A stretch of DNA of 64,000 nucleotides, taken from Vreelandella neptunia. GTDB lineage: Bacteria; Pseudomonadota; Gammaproteobacteria; Pseudomonadales; Halomonadaceae. Below the pieces are notes generated by a model that had not been told where the DNA came from, searched no databases, and was given only the letters and a program-made list of their open reading frames with translations. Both the position numbers and the translations under genes were made by a program. Shown piece by piece: positions 20,001 to 29,759 of this stretch. Numbering within the stretch: the first letter of the stretch is position 1; every line of letters begins with the position of its first letter. The stretch covers positions 62,001 to 126,000 of the forward strand of contig NZ_JAKVTW010000011.1 of NCBI RefSeq assembly GCF_022489065.1, written 5' to 3'.

Positions 20001-20986
20001 CGCTGTTTGAAGAGCCGCTACTGGAAACCACGCGTCTACTTACCCAGCGCACCTGGGCTGAAACCAGTTACCGCATGCAGGCGCTGCGGGATAACCCCGA
20101 GTGTGCCAAGAATGAGTTCGACAATCTGCTTGATAGTCGCGATCCGGGCCTCTCTGCAGCGCCAACCTTTGATATCAACGACGATATTAGCGCGCCCTAT
20201 GTCAACACCGCCAAGCCAGCCATGGCCGTCCTGCGCGAGCAGGGCGTCAATGGCCAGGTAGAAATGGCCTGGGCCTTCGATAAAGCCGGGTTTGAGGCAG
20301 TCGATGTGCATATGAGCGACATCCTCGAAGGGCGTGTTTCGCTTGATGAGTTCAAAGGCCTTGTCGCCTGCGGTGGCTTCTCTTATGGCGATGTGCTGGG
20401 CGCCGGGGGCGGCTGGGCAAAATCAGTGCTGTTTAACGAGCGCGCCCAGGAGCAGTTTGCGGCGTTCTTCGCCCGTGACGATAGTTTCTCGCTGGGGGTA
20501 TGTAACGGCTGTCAGATGCTCTCGCAGTTAAAATCGTTAATTCCTGGGGCTGAAAATTGGCCGACCTTTGTACGCAATGAGTCTGAGCAGTTTGAAGCGC
20601 GGGTCTCTATGGTGAGGGTTGAGAAGAGTCCTTCGATTCTGCTTGCCGGCATGGAAGGCTCCAAGCTGCCCATTGCGGTTGCTCATGGTGAGGGGCAGGC
20701 GGCGTTCCGTGACAGCGCCCATCTGCGTAGCATGCAGTCGAGCAGTCAAATTGCCATGCGCTACATCGACAACTACGGCCAGGTGACGACGCGTTACCCG
20801 GCTAACCCTAACGGTTCGCCCTCGGGCATTACCGGCCTAACCACCCCCGATGGCCGAGTGACGATCATGATGCCGCACCCTGAGCGTGTGGCTCGGGCGG
20901 TCACTAACTCTTGGCGTCCGGCGGAGTGGACGGAAGATGGCGCTTGGCTGCGCCTATTCCGCAACGCTCGGGTTTGGCTCAACTAA
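17039..20986 (+). CDS. purL: Phosphoribosylformylglycinamidine synthase (large single-chain)
   Basis: PurL makes FGAM from FGAR, glutamine and ATP, the fourth step of purine synthesis. The 1315-residue protein is the single-chain proteobacterial form. It has an N-terminal PurS-like region, two AIRS-type synthase halves ([28 protein letters not shown], then [10 protein letters not shown]), and a C-terminal glutaminase with nucleophile C1155 (GVCNGCQML), H1280 and E1282 (HPER). It stands alone, divergent from mltF, with a terminator after it. The spacer 16855-17038 should hold both promoters, but no convincing PurR operator was seen. Confidence 0.98.
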   Translation: MLELRGAPALSAFRHARLLTVLRERVPEVEALSAHYVHFVDAHTNDRQTLEDASRERLAQLLDYGTHTSVEVPENAQRFLVVPRLGTQSPWSSKATDIAHNCGLRDISRIERGIDYRVSFTATPDDESLNALAALLHDRMTETVLTDVSDAAKLFAQHDPAPLGSVDILEGGRDALATANQALGLALAEDEIDYLVDAFNELGRNPSDVELMMFAQANSEHCRHKIFNADWVIDGEAQNHSLFKMIKNTFASSPDNVLSAYSDNAAVIKGSQAGRFFATPLTGADDERALYATHQEPIHILMKVETHNHPTAIAPFPGAATGSGGEIRDEGATGIGGKPKAGLSGYTVSNLRIPEFVQPWEAFDYGKPERMQSALNIMLDGPIGGAAFNNEFGRPNLTGYFRTYEQESLNEGGIERRGFHKPIMLAGGYGNIRAHHVQKGDIPVGGKLIVMGGPAMLIGLGGGAASSMASGTSSADLDFASVQRENPEIERRAQEVIDRCWAMGDHNPIRFIHDVGAGGLSNALPELVKDGNRGGRFDLRAVPNAEPGMSPLEIWCNEAQERYVLAVAPEDLDTFDALCKRERCPYAVVGEALEAHHLEVRDGHFDSKPVDLPMSVLFGKAPKMQREFERHDPELSGMMLDNLDLREALDRVLRLPTVASKNFLITIGDRSITGQVARDQMVGPWQVPVADVAVTTASFDTHAGEAMAMGERPPVALINPAASARLAVAEAITNLAAAPIAKLSDIKLSANWMSAAEHPGENQALYDAVYAVGMEMCPALGIAIPVGKDSMSMRTAWVDDNDQGESEDKSVTSPLSLVVTGFAPVTNALATLTPQINLDQDESDLILIDLGSGQNRLGGSALAQVYGQVGNDCPDVDDPEDIKAFFEVIQGLNRDGKVLAYHDRSDGGLLVTLLEMAFAAHAGLEIKLDWMIDEPVEALNALFSEELGAVIQVNRQHTEEVLAQFAVAGIETCGVIARPRYDDQVRVTLFEEPLLETTRLLTQRTWAETSYRMQALRDNPECAKNEFDNLLDSRDPGLSAAPTFDINDDISAPYVNTAKPAMAVLREQGVNGQVEMAWAFDKAGFEAVDVHMSDILEGRVSLDEFKGLVACGGFSYGDVLGAGGGWAKSVLFNERAQEQFAAFFARDDSFSLGVCNGCQMLSQLKSLIPGAENWPTFVRNESEQFEARVSMVRVEKSPSILLAGMEGSKLPIAVAHGEGQAAFRDSAHLRSMQSSSQIAMRYIDNYGQVTTRYPANPNGSPSGITGLTTPDGRVTIMMPHPERVARAVTNSWRPAEWTEDGAWLRLFRNARVWLN

Positions 20987-21037
20987 TTTAGGCAATGCGT
21001 CCAGGTAATGCGCTTGATTTGACGATAGCGTTCAACG

Positions 21038-21063
21038 TTAACGGCGGCTTTTGCCGCCGTTAA
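21038..21063. terminator. Hairpin terminator after purL
   Basis: Perfect 11-bp inverted repeat (21038-21048 with 21053-21063) with a TTTT loop, between the convergent purL and zinc-ribbon genes. T-richness is limited on both sides, but the stem is strong enough to serve either. Confidence 0.7.
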
Positions 21064-21079
21064 TCGCTAAAATCAGCGC

Positions 21080-21319
21080 TCAAGCGTGCTGCTGGGGCGC
21101 ACTCTCTGCTGTTTCGTCTATTGTCACAGGCGGCAGCCCCAGCTTAGCCTCCAGTGTTTCAAGCTCTAAGCGATAGCGCTCCACGAGGTATTCGAAGCGA
21201 CCAAAATCATGCCCGCAATCCATGCAGTACACGTGGGCTTGAGCACGCCGTGTAGCGGGCAAGCGTTTTAGACGGCTACTGCATTCTGGGCATTCAGGGC
21301 TGAAATGATTCGTTGTCAT
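21080..21319 (-). CDS. Small zinc-ribbon protein, unknown function
   Basis: A 79-residue protein with two CxxC knuckles (CPEC at about residues 10-13, CMDC at about 32-35) spaced as in a single zinc ribbon, followed by an amphipathic charged helix (RFEYLVERYRLELETLEAKLG). It has no signal peptide. I do not recognise a characterised family; similar short ribbons bind nucleic acid or protein partners. It converges on purL and is divergent from the RadD-like helicase, with which it could share a promoter region (21320-21447). Confidence 0.75.
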   Translation of the reverse strand: MTTNHFSPECPECSSRLKRLPATRRAQAHVYCMDCGHDFGRFEYLVERYRLELETLEAKLGLPPVTIDETAESAPQQHA

Positions 21320-21447
21320 GGTGAACCTCTTTCTTAAACTCCCGCAGAACGACGCAATAACGACTCGGGAGATTAAAAGTGGATTTGAAAACCTTCACTG
21401 TTAAGATGCGACGAAAGTCGCAATAGTTCAATAGCAGGCTAATTAAT

Positions 21448-23238
21448 TTGCCGACATCCAACGCCTCTCAAATATCCTCGCCCACGCCCCAGCTTCGCCC
21501 CTATCAGGTGGACGCGGTAAAGCGCGTGGTGGTGCACTTTCGCGCCTCGAGCGATCCTGCTTTGGTAGTGCTGCCTACCGGGAGCGGTAAATCGCTGGTG
21601 ATTGCCGAGCTGGCGCGCTTGGCAAGAGGGCGGGTGTTGGTGCTGGCCCATGTGCGCGAGCTTGTGGAGCAGAACCACGCCAAATACCAAGCCTATGGCC
21701 TTGAAGCGGATATTTTTAGTGCCGGTTTAAAGCGCAAAGAAGCGAGTCGCCAAGTGGTGTTTGGTTCGGTGCAGTCAGTAGTGCGTAACTTGGCGAGTTT
21801 TAATGATGCCAATTTTACCCTGCTGGTGATCGACGAAAGCCATCGTGTATCGCTCAGCGAGGATGCCAGCTACCGCCAGGTGATCGAACATCTGCGCCAA
21901 CACAATCCGCAGCTGAAAATTCTTGGCTTAACGGCGACCCCCTACCGACTGGGGCAGGGCTTTATCTACTATCGCCACCATCACGGTATGGTGCGTGGCA
22001 GTGAAGAGAGCTTTTTCCGCGACTGCGTGTTTGAACAGCCCCTCCGCTTGATGGTGAAACAGGGCTATCTCGCCGAGCCCAAGCGCTTGGATATGGCTAT
22101 TGAGGGCTACGACTTCTCAGCGCTACGGCCGTCAACGAGCGGCCTGTTTCAGGAGGAGGAGCTTAACCGCGTGGTAGCGGGCAGCCGTGCTACGCCGGGC
22201 ATCATCGGGCAAATTATCGAACGCGCTCACGACCGCCAGGGCGTGATGATTTTTGCCGCCACTGTGGCCCACGCTGAAGAGATCATGGGCTACTTGCCCA
22301 AGGCAGAGGCTGCGTTAATTACCGGTGCAACGCCTTCCCAGGAGCGCACAGCGCTGATCGATGCCTTTAAAGCGCGGCAGCTTAAATACCTAGTTAACGT
22401 GGCGGTGCTGACCACTGGTTTCGATGCGCCCCACGTAGATTTGATCGCTATTTTGCGGCCTACCGAATCGGTGAGCCTCTATCAGCAGATGGTGGGCAGA
22501 GGGCTGCGCCTATCGCCGGGGAAAAACGACTGTCTGATTCTGGATTATGCCGGTAACCCCTGGGATCTCTTTGCGCCGGAAGTGGGCGAACCAAAGCCGG
22601 ATAGCGACAGCGAACCGGTGCAAGTGGAATGCCCCGCCTGCGGTCATGCCAATCTTTACTGGGGCAAGCGCGACGGCGATCTAGTCATTGAGCACTTTGG
22701 ACGCCGGTGCCAAGGACTGATTGAAGATGATGAAGGAAAGCGGCGCCAGTGTGAGTTTCGGTTCCGTTTTAAAGTTTGCGAGGCGTGTGGCGCCGAGAAC
22801 GATATCGCCGCCCGCCGCTGCCATGGCTGCGACAAACTGTTGGTGGACGCGGATGACAAGCTCAAAGATGCCCTTAAGCTGAAAGATGCCAAAGTGTTGC
22901 GCGTAAGCGGTATGCAACTAGAAGCAACCACCAATGGTCGTGGTCTGCCGCGCTTAAAAGTCACCTATCATGACGAAGATGGCACCCATCTCTCTGAGTG
23001 GTACGCGCTGGAAACCCCCGCTCAACGGCGCGCCTTCTATGCTGCCTTTCTGCGCTATCACCTGCGTGCACCAGGGGGTAAATGGCAGCCGCTAAGCGCC
23101 GAGGAGGTCGTCGCCGAGCAGCGTCGGCTGCGCCATCCTGATTTTGTCGTAGGCCGCAAAGTGGGGCGCCATTTCCAAATCCGAGACAAGCTGTTTGATT
23201 ACGCTGGCCGCTACCGCAAAGCAGTGGAGGCGGGGTAG
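21448..23238 (+). CDS. radD: RadD-like DEAD/DEAH-box helicase
   Basis: A superfamily 2 helicase of the YejH/RadD type, a DNA repair factor acting with RecA and SSB in E. coli. The 596-residue protein has Walker [13 protein letters not shown] box (LLVIDESHR), motif III LTATPYR, motif V/VI region [18 protein letters not shown] and [10 protein letters not shown] cysteine-rich C-terminal part follows ([30 protein letters not shown]), likely two zinc ribbons. The start is a TTG at 21448; no in-frame ATG lies nearby before the RPYQVDAV motif. Subfamily naming is from architecture. Confidence 0.88.
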   Translation: MPTSNASQISSPTPQLRPYQVDAVKRVVVHFRASSDPALVVLPTGSGKSLVIAELARLARGRVLVLAHVRELVEQNHAKYQAYGLEADIFSAGLKRKEASRQVVFGSVQSVVRNLASFNDANFTLLVIDESHRVSLSEDASYRQVIEHLRQHNPQLKILGLTATPYRLGQGFIYYRHHHGMVRGSEESFFRDCVFEQPLRLMVKQGYLAEPKRLDMAIEGYDFSALRPSTSGLFQEEELNRVVAGSRATPGIIGQIIERAHDRQGVMIFAATVAHAEEIMGYLPKAEAALITGATPSQERTALIDAFKARQLKYLVNVAVLTTGFDAPHVDLIAILRPTESVSLYQQMVGRGLRLSPGKNDCLILDYAGNPWDLFAPEVGEPKPDSDSEPVQVECPACGHANLYWGKRDGDLVIEHFGRRCQGLIEDDEGKRRQCEFRFRFKVCEACGAENDIAARRCHGCDKLLVDADDKLKDALKLKDAKVLRVSGMQLEATTNGRGLPRLKVTYHDEDGTHLSEWYALETPAQRRAFYAAFLRYHLRAPGGKWQPLSAEEVVAEQRRLRHPDFVVGRKVGRHFQIRDKLFDYAGRYRKAVEAG

Positions 23239-23338
23239 TACGCTTGTGCTGACTTTCTAATAGAGCGACGCGAATGCTGATGACTTTGCTAAACTGTTCG
23301 CTTGTGCCGATTCCCATTTCTCAAGAGAGCCGACCCGC

Positions 23339-24289
23339 GTGAGCGAGACGCCAAGCGCTACTGTTGATTTAGAAACACCTGATTCCGAGCCCGCTGATCC
23401 AGTGGCGGTTTCGTTTGGGCGTCTGTTTAATGAGCAGATTACGGAAATGCCGGAGGATTTGTATATTCCTCCCGAGGCACTACGCGTCTTTCTGGAGACC
23501 TTTGAAGGCCCCCTGGATTTACTGCTATACCTGATTCGGCGTCAGAACCTGGATATCCTGACCATCAATGTGGCCACTATCACCCACCAGTACATCGAAT
23601 ACGTGGAGCTGATGAAGGCCATGGAGATTGAGCTGGCGGGGGAATACCTGTTGATGGCCGCCATGCTCGCTGAGATCAAGTCGCGCACGCTGTTGCCGCG
23701 CCCGCCGAAAGCAGAGGGCGACGATGAGGAGGATCCTCGCGCAGAGCTTATCCGACGCCTCCAGGAGTACGAACGCCTCAAAGAGGCAGCCGAGACCCTG
23801 GATACGCTGCCGCGCATGGGGCGTGACTGGTTCAGCGTGCAGGCGGGTTTACCTCCACTGGAATCACGCGTGATTCATCCTGAGGTAGAGCTGGACGAGC
23901 TGCTCAGCGCGCTCTCCGATATCCTCAAGCGCGCCGAGCTGGTGCAGGCCCACCAGATTAGTCGTGAGGTGCTATCTACCCGCGAGCGCATGCTCAAGAT
24001 TATGGAGCAGCTAAGCGTTGATGACGCGCATCAGCGCTATACCCCCTTTGAAGCGCTGTTCACCCTAGAAGAAGGGCGGGCTGGCGTGGTCGTGACCTTT
24101 ATGGCAATTTTAGAGCTGGCCAAAGAAGCCATGATTGAAATTGTTCAGAATGCACCGCTTTCGCCGATTCACGTACGTGCTCGTCGTGCCGCCCTGGCCG
24201 ATGACGAGGAAGGAGCTTTTGAGGAGGGCGAGATAGAAGATGATGCCTATGGCGAGTCCGCTTTTGAGCCTGGAGAGGAGACGCCATGA
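23339..24289 (+). CDS. scpA: Segregation and condensation protein A (kleisin)
   Basis: ScpA is the kleisin that bridges SMC heads in the chromosome-condensing complex. The 316-residue product contains the conserved N-terminal FEGPLDLLLYLIRRQNLDILTI segment, the helical middle EYLLMAAMLAEIKSRTLLP, and a C-terminal winged helix (FEALFTLEEGRAGVVVTFMAILELAKE), then an acidic tail. The start is a GTG at 23339. The stop overlaps the scpB ATG by 4 bases. Together with rluB downstream it forms a tight three-gene operon. Confidence 0.96.
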   Translation: MSETPSATVDLETPDSEPADPVAVSFGRLFNEQITEMPEDLYIPPEALRVFLETFEGPLDLLLYLIRRQNLDILTINVATITHQYIEYVELMKAMEIELAGEYLLMAAMLAEIKSRTLLPRPPKAEGDDEEDPRAELIRRLQEYERLKEAAETLDTLPRMGRDWFSVQAGLPPLESRVIHPEVELDELLSALSDILKRAELVQAHQISREVLSTRERMLKIMEQLSVDDAHQRYTPFEALFTLEEGRAGVVVTFMAILELAKEAMIEIVQNAPLSPIHVRARRAALADDEEGAFEEGEIEDDAYGESAFEPGEETP

Positions 24290-25137
24290 GTAACGCCGCC
24301 AACGCGTTAAATGACACTGTTTTAGATGACATTATTGAAGCAGCGCTCCTGGCCGCTGGCGAACCCTTGCCCCTTGAGCGCTTGGAAACTCTTTTTCTGG
24401 AAGGCGAATGCCCAACGCGCAAGGAGTTCCGTGATGTACTTGAGCGCTTACAGCTGCGCCATTCGGCTGGGGCGCTAGAGTTATTGGAAACGATCTCAGG
24501 CTATCAGCTACGCATTCGCCCGCGTCTATCGCAATGGGTCTCGCGGCTATGGGATGAGCGCCCCCAGCGCTACTCTCGGGCGCTGCTGGAAACGCTGGCC
24601 TTGATTGCTTACCGTCAACCGGTCACCCGAGGCGATATTGAAGAGGTACGTGGGGTCAGCGTGAGTAGCTCGATTATGCGTACTCTGGCGGAACGTGGCT
24701 GGATTCGCGTAGTCGGTCATCGTGATGTGCCCGGTCGACCGGCGGTGTACGCCACTACGCGCAGCTTTTTAGACGATTTTGGTTTAAAAACCCTCGATGC
24801 GTTGCCGCCGATGCACACCCTGGCGAGCTGGGACGAAAGCGAAATACCTGAAGACACGGGCATGACGAACGATGCTGGCATTCAGGGAGTCAATGATCCC
24901 GATTCAGACCATGAAGCACTGGACGAAACGGATAAAACGGTGCAGGATGCGCCTCCCCAGAAAGATGAGATAACGTCGGCTGACATTGCCGATACGCACG
25001 CCGAGACGGCGTTAACCCAGCCGCTGAGCTTTGCTGATCTACAGGCACGGCTAGCGGCACGTGCCAAGCGCCAACAAGATGAGCGCGAGGGCACGCAGAC
25101 TAACGATGTGAGGTCAGACGACCATGAATCAGAGTAA
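24286..25137 (+). CDS. scpB: Segregation and condensation protein B
   Basis: ScpB dimers bind ScpA in the SMC complex. The first ~190 residues hold tandem winged helices ([60 protein letters not shown]). The remaining ~90 residues are an acidic, low-complexity tail, longer than in E. coli-type homologues but common in halomonads. It overlaps scpA by 4 bases and rluB by 14 bases, so all three are translationally coupled. Confidence 0.95.
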   Translation: MSNAANALNDTVLDDIIEAALLAAGEPLPLERLETLFLEGECPTRKEFRDVLERLQLRHSAGALELLETISGYQLRIRPRLSQWVSRLWDERPQRYSRALLETLALIAYRQPVTRGDIEEVRGVSVSSSIMRTLAERGWIRVVGHRDVPGRPAVYATTRSFLDDFGLKTLDALPPMHTLASWDESEIPEDTGMTNDAGIQGVNDPDSDHEALDETDKTVQDAPPQKDEITSADIADTHAETALTQPLSFADLQARLAARAKRQQDEREGTQTNDVRSDDHESE

Positions 25138-25999
25138 TACCACTACGCCCCCTACCAGCGAAAAGCTGCAAAAAGTCTTGGCCCGTGCCGGTCTTGGCTC
25201 GCGGCGTGAGATGGAAACAGCCATTTCCGCCGGACGCGTTAAAGTGAATAGCCAGGTAGCCAAGCTGGGCGATCGCGTTGAAGCACGAGACAAGGTCAGT
25301 TTCGATGACCGTCCGGTATCACTGCGCCCGGAAGAGGAAGTGCCGCGTCGGGTGATTATGTACAACAAGCCGGAAGGCGAGTTGTGCACGCGCAAAGACC
25401 CAGAAGGTCGGCGCACCGTATTTGAACGCTTGCCGCGCTTGAAAGGTGAGCGCTGGATTGCCATTGGCCGTCTGGATATCAACACCAGCGGTTTGCTGCT
25501 GTTTACCACGGATGGCGAGTTGGCCAACCGTTTGATGCACCCCTCCACCCAGGTGGAGCGTGAGTACGCCGTTCGCGTGATGGGTGAAGTGAAGCGCGAG
25601 CATATCTTGGCCATGGTCGATGGCGTGATGCTGGAAGATGGCCCGGCACGCTTTACGGACGTGCAGGAGTTTGGTGGCGAGGGCATTAATACCTGGTTTC
25701 ACGTGGTGATTTTAGAAGGTCGCAACCGCGAAGTGCGTCGTCTTTGGGAGTCACAAGCGCTCACCGTTAGTCGCCTAAAACGTGTACGCTACGGCAATAT
25801 CTTCCTGGATAAGCGGGCAAAAGCAGGCGAATGGGTCGAGCTTACTCAGGATGAAGTGGATGACTTGGCCACGCTGGCTAACTTAGAAACCCGTAAAGTG
25901 CCCGCGCTGACGCCCGATGAGAAGAACCGTTGGAACCGCGATAAACATAAGCGCAAGCCGGTTCAGGCAATGCGTAAACCGAAAAGCAAAGCTCGCTAA
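25124..25999 (+). CDS. rluB: 23S rRNA pseudouridine(2605) synthase
   Basis: RluB isomerises U2605 in 23S rRNA. The 291-residue protein has an N-terminal S4 RNA-binding domain ([19 protein letters not shown], about 13-70) and an RsuA-family catalytic domain with the nucleophilic Asp at residue 118 in [14 protein letters not shown], then [11 protein letters not shown] and a basic tail. RluB rather than RluE/RluF is inferred from the S4 domain, tail and linkage to scpAB. The start codon lies inside scpB. Confidence 0.93.
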   Translation: MNQSNTTTPPTSEKLQKVLARAGLGSRREMETAISAGRVKVNSQVAKLGDRVEARDKVSFDDRPVSLRPEEEVPRRVIMYNKPEGELCTRKDPEGRRTVFERLPRLKGERWIAIGRLDINTSGLLLFTTDGELANRLMHPSTQVEREYAVRVMGEVKREHILAMVDGVMLEDGPARFTDVQEFGGEGINTWFHVVILEGRNREVRRLWESQALTVSRLKRVRYGNIFLDKRAKAGEWVELTQDEVDDLATLANLETRKVPALTPDEKNRWNRDKHKRKPVQAMRKPKSKAR

Positions 26000-26060
26000 G
26001 CGCGTCTTTGATAGCTCCGTGTCGAACGGCATGGAGACGTGAAGTCAGTCGTTAAATAAG

Positions 26061-26100
26061 CGTGTCTGACTCTGTTTAAATGAGTAAGTCAGGCACGTTT
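26061..26100 (+). terminator. Probable terminator of the scpA-scpB-rluB operon
   Basis: CGTGTCTGACT (26061-26071) pairs with AGTCAGGCACG (26087-26097) with one wobble. A 15-base loop lies between and TTT follows, 60 bases after the rluB stop. Confidence 0.55.
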
Positions 26101-26135
26101 GTGGTTCATTTCTACTATCCGAGGCTAAAAAGCAC

Positions 26136-26164
26136 TTGCTATCAAAGCAGTGTAAGCGTAGGAT
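26136..26164 (+). promoter_or_regulatory. Candidate promoter of the tRNA-Lys pair
   Basis: TTGCTA (26136-26141), 17 bases, TAGGAT (26159-26164). The expected start near 26171 would leave about 10 bases of leader before the first tRNA. Confidence 0.45.
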
Positions 26165-26180
26165 ATGCATCCGTTCAGGC

Positions 26181-26256
26181 GGGTCGTTAGCTCAGTTGGT
26201 AGAGCAGTTGACTTTTAATCAATTGGTCGCAGGTTCGAATCCTGCACGACCCACCA
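26181..26256 (+). tRNA. tRNA-Lys (anticodon UUU), copy 1
   Basis: A 76-base cloverleaf. Acceptor arm GGGTCGT pairs with ACGACCC; D loop AGCTCAGTTGGTAGAGC; anticodon loop CTTTTAA with TTT; T arm GCAGGTTCGAATCCTGC; encoded 3' CCA. It decodes AAA and AAG. It is base-identical to the copy at 26345, which is 88 bases downstream, so the two are probably cotranscribed. Confidence 0.98.
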
Positions 26257-26344
26257 TCGAAGCCTTTGTTTTTACGATATGTTTGAACAGCAAGTGGCGT
26301 CGGGTGGTTATGAACGAAGATAGTATGATGTAGCAGCGCAATTT

Positions 26345-26420
26345 GGGTCGTTAGCTCAGTTGGTAGAGCAGTTGACTTTTAATCAATTGGTCGCAGGTTC
26401 GAATCCTGCACGACCCACCA
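26345..26420 (+). tRNA. tRNA-Lys (anticodon UUU), copy 2
   Basis: Exact duplicate of the upstream tRNA-Lys, including the encoded CCA. The flanking bases differ, so the identical part is essentially the mature tRNA, consistent with an old duplication kept uniform by gene conversion. A strong terminator follows 8 bases later. Confidence 0.98.
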
Positions 26421-26427
26421 AATTCAA

Positions 26428-26459
26428 CGCCCCTGGCAGCTAGCTGCCAGGGGCGTTTT
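26428..26459 (+). terminator. Terminator of the tRNA-Lys operon
   Basis: A perfect 28-base palindrome (26428-26455) followed by TTTT. The apex would fold over the central TAGCTA-like bases. Confidence 0.88.
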
Positions 26460-26704
26460 GCTATGCGCTGATAAGAGACTCGCTTGAGCAGTGGGCCCTA
26501 GTGACAATCTGTTTGCAGCGGGCAGCTATTTCCCACCACAATGGTCTAGAATAGATTTTAGACGACGGGTCACCGCGAGAGACGCAGCGGCCCGTCGCGC
26601 ACGCGAGTGACATAGGTGTAAAAGTAGCTGCGAAACAGTGCTTGCCTGTGCCTCGACCCAGTGTTTAGCAGGGGGATTCCCTGTTCGTCACAGTGGTAGA
26701 CACA

Positions 26705-27733
26705 ATGACTATTATGACTACTCAAGCCGAGCTCAGTACTCCGCTACCCGTTGCGTATTGCCCGACCCGTATTCCGGCGGAAGATCTGGCGCGGGTCGAA
26801 GAAATTAAACGGCTATTGAAAGCCCATAACGCCGTTTTGGTAGCGCACTACTACACCGATGACGCGATCCAGCAGCTTGCCGAAGAGACCGGCGGCTGTG
26901 TCGCTGACTCGCTGGAGATGGCACGCTTTGGTGCCCGCCACGAGGCCACAACGCTGGTTGTTGCCGGTGTACGTTTTATGGGCGAAACCGCCAAAATCCT
27001 ATCGCCTGAAAAGCGCGTGCTCATGCCCACCCTTGAAGCAACCTGTTCGTTGGATATTGGTTGTCCTATCGACGAGTTCAGTGCTTTCTGCGATGCCCAT
27101 CCTGACCGCACCGTGGTGGTGTATGCCAATACGTCTGCGGCGGTTAAGGCGCGGGCTGACTGGGTGGTGACTTCGTCGATTGCGGTTGAGGTGATTGAGC
27201 ACCTGCAGGCCAAGGGTGAGAAAATTCTCTGGGCGCCCGATAAACATTTGGGCGGCTATATTCAGAACAAAACCGGCGCCGATATGTTGATGTGGGACGG
27301 CGCCTGTATCGTCCATGAAGAGTTCAAGGCCAAAGGCGTTGAAGACCTTAAACGAATCTACCCCGATGCAGCGGTACTGGTGCATCCCGAGTCGCCTGAA
27401 CCGGTCGTCAGGCTTGCGGATGTAGCTGGCTCCACCTCCCAGTTGATTAAAGCGGCAAAAGAGCTGCCCAACGATAAGCTGATTGTGGCAACTGACCGAG
27501 GCATCTTTTTCAAGATGCAGCAGGCGGTGCCCCATAAAACCCTATTTGAAGCGCCCACCGCCGGTAACGGCGCTACCTGTCGCAGCTGCGCGCACTGCCC
27601 CTGGATGGCCATGAATGCGCTGGATAACCTGGCGGGTGCATTGCGCGAGGGGAGTGGTGAGATCCAGGTCGATGAGCCGATGCGTTTGAAGGCCTTGATG
27701 CCGCTGGAGCGAATGCTTAATTTCAACGCATAG
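26705..27733 (+). CDS. nadA: Quinolinate synthase A
   Basis: NadA condenses iminoaspartate with dihydroxyacetone phosphate to quinolinate in NAD synthesis, using a [4Fe-4S] cluster. Cluster cysteines are visible in [21 protein letters not shown] and the C-terminal [10 protein letters not shown]. Other landmarks are [18 protein letters not shown] and PDKHLGGYI. The frame opens at a GTG (26693); the ATG at 26705 is chosen, but another ATG at 26714 is possible and none has a clear ribosome site. The 245 bases upstream hold no gene and include a GACGGG/CCCGTC stem-loop near 26560-26600. The partner nadC is 9 kb away. Confidence 0.95.
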   Translation: MTIMTTQAELSTPLPVAYCPTRIPAEDLARVEEIKRLLKAHNAVLVAHYYTDDAIQQLAEETGGCVADSLEMARFGARHEATTLVVAGVRFMGETAKILSPEKRVLMPTLEATCSLDIGCPIDEFSAFCDAHPDRTVVVYANTSAAVKARADWVVTSSIAVEVIEHLQAKGEKILWAPDKHLGGYIQNKTGADMLMWDGACIVHEEFKAKGVEDLKRIYPDAAVLVHPESPEPVVRLADVAGSTSQLIKAAKELPNDKLIVATDRGIFFKMQQAVPHKTLFEAPTAGNGATCRSCAHCPWMAMNALDNLAGALREGSGEIQVDEPMRLKALMPLERMLNFNA

Positions 27734-27751
27734 CGAGAAAAGATTAACCGA

Positions 27752-27839
27752 AGGTCATTGCGAACGAAGTGAAGCAATCTCGGGGTTATTGCCACCGCTG
27801 GTTAAGATTGCCGCGTCGCTGCGCTCCTCGCAATGACCT
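27752..27839. repeat. Imperfect palindromic dispersed-repeat-like element
   Basis: About 88 bases whose ends are inverted copies: AGGTCATTGCGA at the left and TCGCAATGACCT at the right. Internally AGCAATCT and AGATTGCC also pair. Its GTCATTGCGA-GAAG-AATCT character resembles a widely scattered bacterial intergenic palindrome (REP/MITE-like). It lies in the convergent spacer between nadA and bepA, where it could also act as a terminator. Confidence 0.7.
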
Positions 27840-27883
27840 AGGTTTAGTTGACCTAGATTTAATTGGCATAGATTTAGTTAAAA
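27839..27883. repeat. 15-bp tandem repeat, three degenerate copies, at bepA 3' end
   Basis: TAGGTTTAGTTGACC, TAGATTTAATTGGCA and TAGATTTAGTTAAAA run head to tail from 27839. The third copy includes the bepA stop codon and last codons. Confidence 0.8.
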
Positions 27884-29337
27884 TCTTCCAGCGCTTCGCG
27901 GTACTCAATAAACGCCTCGCGGCGCTGCTCAATTCTTGCTACTACCTGCAGATCACTTTCGCGCTCCGCCGCATCCCTTGCAATGGAGAGCTGGCGAATG
28001 CCGCGGTCTACCCGCCCCGTTAGCTGAAGATGCTCTGCTCTCGCTAAATGCCCCCAACCATCATGCCCGCTGCGTCCAGCCGCCTCGGCGAGCAGGTTAA
28101 AACCTTGTGGGTTTTCTGGATGTTGAGACGTTACGTCGCGCAGCAGGTTGTAAGCAGCTTCAGGGTCGCGCTGTAGCTGTGCTTCAGCCAGTATCAGTTG
28201 AGCAGGAAGGTAGTTAGGCATAAAACGCAGCAGTCGCTGGCTGCGCTGGATGGCCTCATCGTACTGGCCAGCCTCTAAGGCGACGCTCGCCGCAGAAGCG
28301 GGTAGCATAGCGAAGTCAGGCTGCTGGCTGGCAAGCTGATCCAGGCGTTGTAAGGCGCTACTCGTCTGGCCGTTGCGGGCAGCGATCAACGCATCTAGGT
28401 AGCTCTGGGCAACTTCATCCGCGCCTTCACGGGCAAGGCGTGACGCCGCTTGCTGAGGAGTGTTGGCGTGAATGCTCAGCAGTGCCCGGGCGCGCATCAT
28501 GTCGTAAAGAGTGTCGCTGGTGTATGCATCGGCGACATTCAGCTGGGCAGCGCGATCCTGAGCGGCGCTTAAGCGGCTATCAGTGACCGGGTGTGTGAGT
28601 AGGAACTCGGGTGGCGTATCGCCCTGCAGGCGGGCCATACGCTGCATGGCTGCGAACATGCGCACCATGGCTTCCGGGTCATAGCCCGCGTCGGCCATTG
28701 CCTGCAGGCCAATATTGTCGGCTTCCTGTTCGAATAGGCGCGAATAGCTGAGCTGATCCTGGATCAGCGCTGCCTGGGAGCCCATGGCGGCCGCCATGCC
28801 AACGTCGCCGCCGCCGCTTGCCGCGATCAGCATGCCGGCCAGCATAGCAGCCATGGCGGGCAGTTGGGTTTGCGATGCGCGGGCGCTGCCCCTGGCGTAG
28901 TGGCGTTGGGAGAGATGGCCCAGCTCATGGGCTATCACCGATACAAAAGCGCCCTCATCCTCGGCAAACGCGAAGAGTCCCGAGTTAATGCCTACCACGC
29001 CACCAGGCACGGCAAAAGCGTTGAGCGATGGATTATCGACCATGACGGCGGTTGTCCGTAAGCCGTTAATCTGGCTATAGGGCGCAAGCCTAGCAATAAG
29101 GCTTTCCAGGTAATCACTTACAATGGGATCTTGCCACTGCGGTGCCTGCGCTCGAAATTGACGCAGCCATGCTCGACCCAGGCGGTACTCTTCGTTGCTG
29201 ACAGAGGTAGAGGCTGCGCCCAGACTAGGCAGACCGTAATCGTTGATAGCGGCGCTTTGTGGGCTGAAAAGCAGGCTGCCGCAGGCGCAAGCGAACGCGC
29301 ATATCCAGCTAGGGTAAGCGGTACGAAAGGTCGGCAT
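27874..29337 (-). CDS. bepA: Periplasmic M48 metalloprotease, BepA-like
   Basis: BepA is a periplasmic chaperone/protease that promotes assembly, or degradation, of outer-membrane proteins such as LptD. The 487-residue protein has a signal peptide (about 1-30, cleavage after FSPQSAA), an M48 peptidase domain with the zinc motif HELGH (VIAHELGHLSQRHYARG) and a downstream EQEADNIGLQAM helix with the third ligand Glu. Several TPR-like repeats fill the C-terminal half. It is monocistronic, convergent with nadA and divergent from tusA. Confidence 0.93.
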   Translation of the reverse strand: MPTFRTAYPSWICAFACACGSLLFSPQSAAINDYGLPSLGAASTSVSNEEYRLGRAWLRQFRAQAPQWQDPIVSDYLESLIARLAPYSQINGLRTTAVMVDNPSLNAFAVPGGVVGINSGLFAFAEDEGAFVSVIAHELGHLSQRHYARGSARASQTQLPAMAAMLAGMLIAASGGGDVGMAAAMGSQAALIQDQLSYSRLFEQEADNIGLQAMADAGYDPEAMVRMFAAMQRMARLQGDTPPEFLLTHPVTDSRLSAAQDRAAQLNVADAYTSDTLYDMMRARALLSIHANTPQQAASRLAREGADEVAQSYLDALIAARNGQTSSALQRLDQLASQQPDFAMLPASAASVALEAGQYDEAIQRSQRLLRFMPNYLPAQLILAEAQLQRDPEAAYNLLRDVTSQHPENPQGFNLLAEAAGRSGHDGWGHLARAEHLQLTGRVDRGIRQLSIARDAAERESDLQVVARIEQRREAFIEYREALEDFN

Positions 29338-29368
29338 GGCATCCTCATGAGTGTTGGTAAAGCGTAGT

Positions 29369-29383
29369 TGTCACAGTGTGACA
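29369..29383. promoter_or_regulatory. Perfect 15-base palindrome, possible operator
   Basis: TGTCACA-G-TGTGACA, a 7-bp perfect inverted repeat with one central base, lies between the divergent bepA and tusA genes, directly before a candidate tusA promoter. The form suits a dimeric regulator; which one is not known. Confidence 0.4.
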
Positions 29384-29412
29384 TTGATAAAGACGGGGAA
29401 GTGCCGTTAAAT
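29384..29412 (+). promoter_or_regulatory. Candidate tusA-perM promoter
   Basis: TTGATA (29384-29389), 17 bases, TTAAAT (29407-29412). It overlaps the edge of the 15-base palindrome, so the palindrome-binding protein could block it. Confidence 0.35.
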
Positions 29413-29495
29413 CGATGACCTAGTGAAATCAATCGCTAAAAAGTCAGTTTATGCAACAATGCCGTGAATATGCAGGTCATTTTGAGGGAGTGTGT

Positions 29496-29759
29496 ATGTC
29501 TGAGCAAACCGAGGGCTTTCAACCCGATACGGTGCTTGATGCTTGTGGTCTGCATTGCCCGTTGCCACTGCTGAAGGCGAAGCAAGCCTTGGCAGGTTTG
29601 GCAGCAGGCCAGTTGCTGGAAGTACGTTCAACGGATGCGGGCTCATGGCGTGATATGGCCTCGTTTACCGACCAGAGTGCGCATACGCTGGAAGGCCGTG
29701 AAAAGCATGATGATGTTTACGTGTACTGGATTCGTAAAGCCGGGGATGCGCACTCATGA
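29496..29759 (+). CDS. TusA-family sulfurtransferase
   Basis: A small SirA/TusA-like sulfur carrier of 87 residues with the CPxP signature (DACGLHCPLPLLKAKQAL; active Cys at residue 21) and a second Cys at residue 17. TusA proteins relay persulfide sulfur to acceptors, for example in tRNA thiolation. The start at 29496 follows GGGAG; the frame opens at 29451 but that extension is not family-like. It overlaps the PerM-like gene by 4 bases. This pair is common in pseudomonads, where this TusA copy is distinct from the one dedicated to tRNA thiouridine. Confidence 0.9.
   Translation: MSEQTEGFQPDTVLDACGLHCPLPLLKAKQALAGLAAGQLLEVRSTDAGSWRDMASFTDQSAHTLEGREKHDDVYVYWIRKAGDAHS

Noticed and set aside
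25129-25686. 185-residue minus-strand frame opposite rluB
   Set aside because: Antisense shadow of a secure pseudouridine synthase gene, Ser/Arg/Thr-rich.
26181-26420. tRNA-Lys pair as an island attachment site
   Set aside because: Flanks have normal composition, no integrase is adjacent and both tRNAs are complete; a plain duplication explains it.
26999-27535. 178-residue frame antisense to nadA
   Set aside because: Shadow frame without recognisable motifs; nadA coding is certain.
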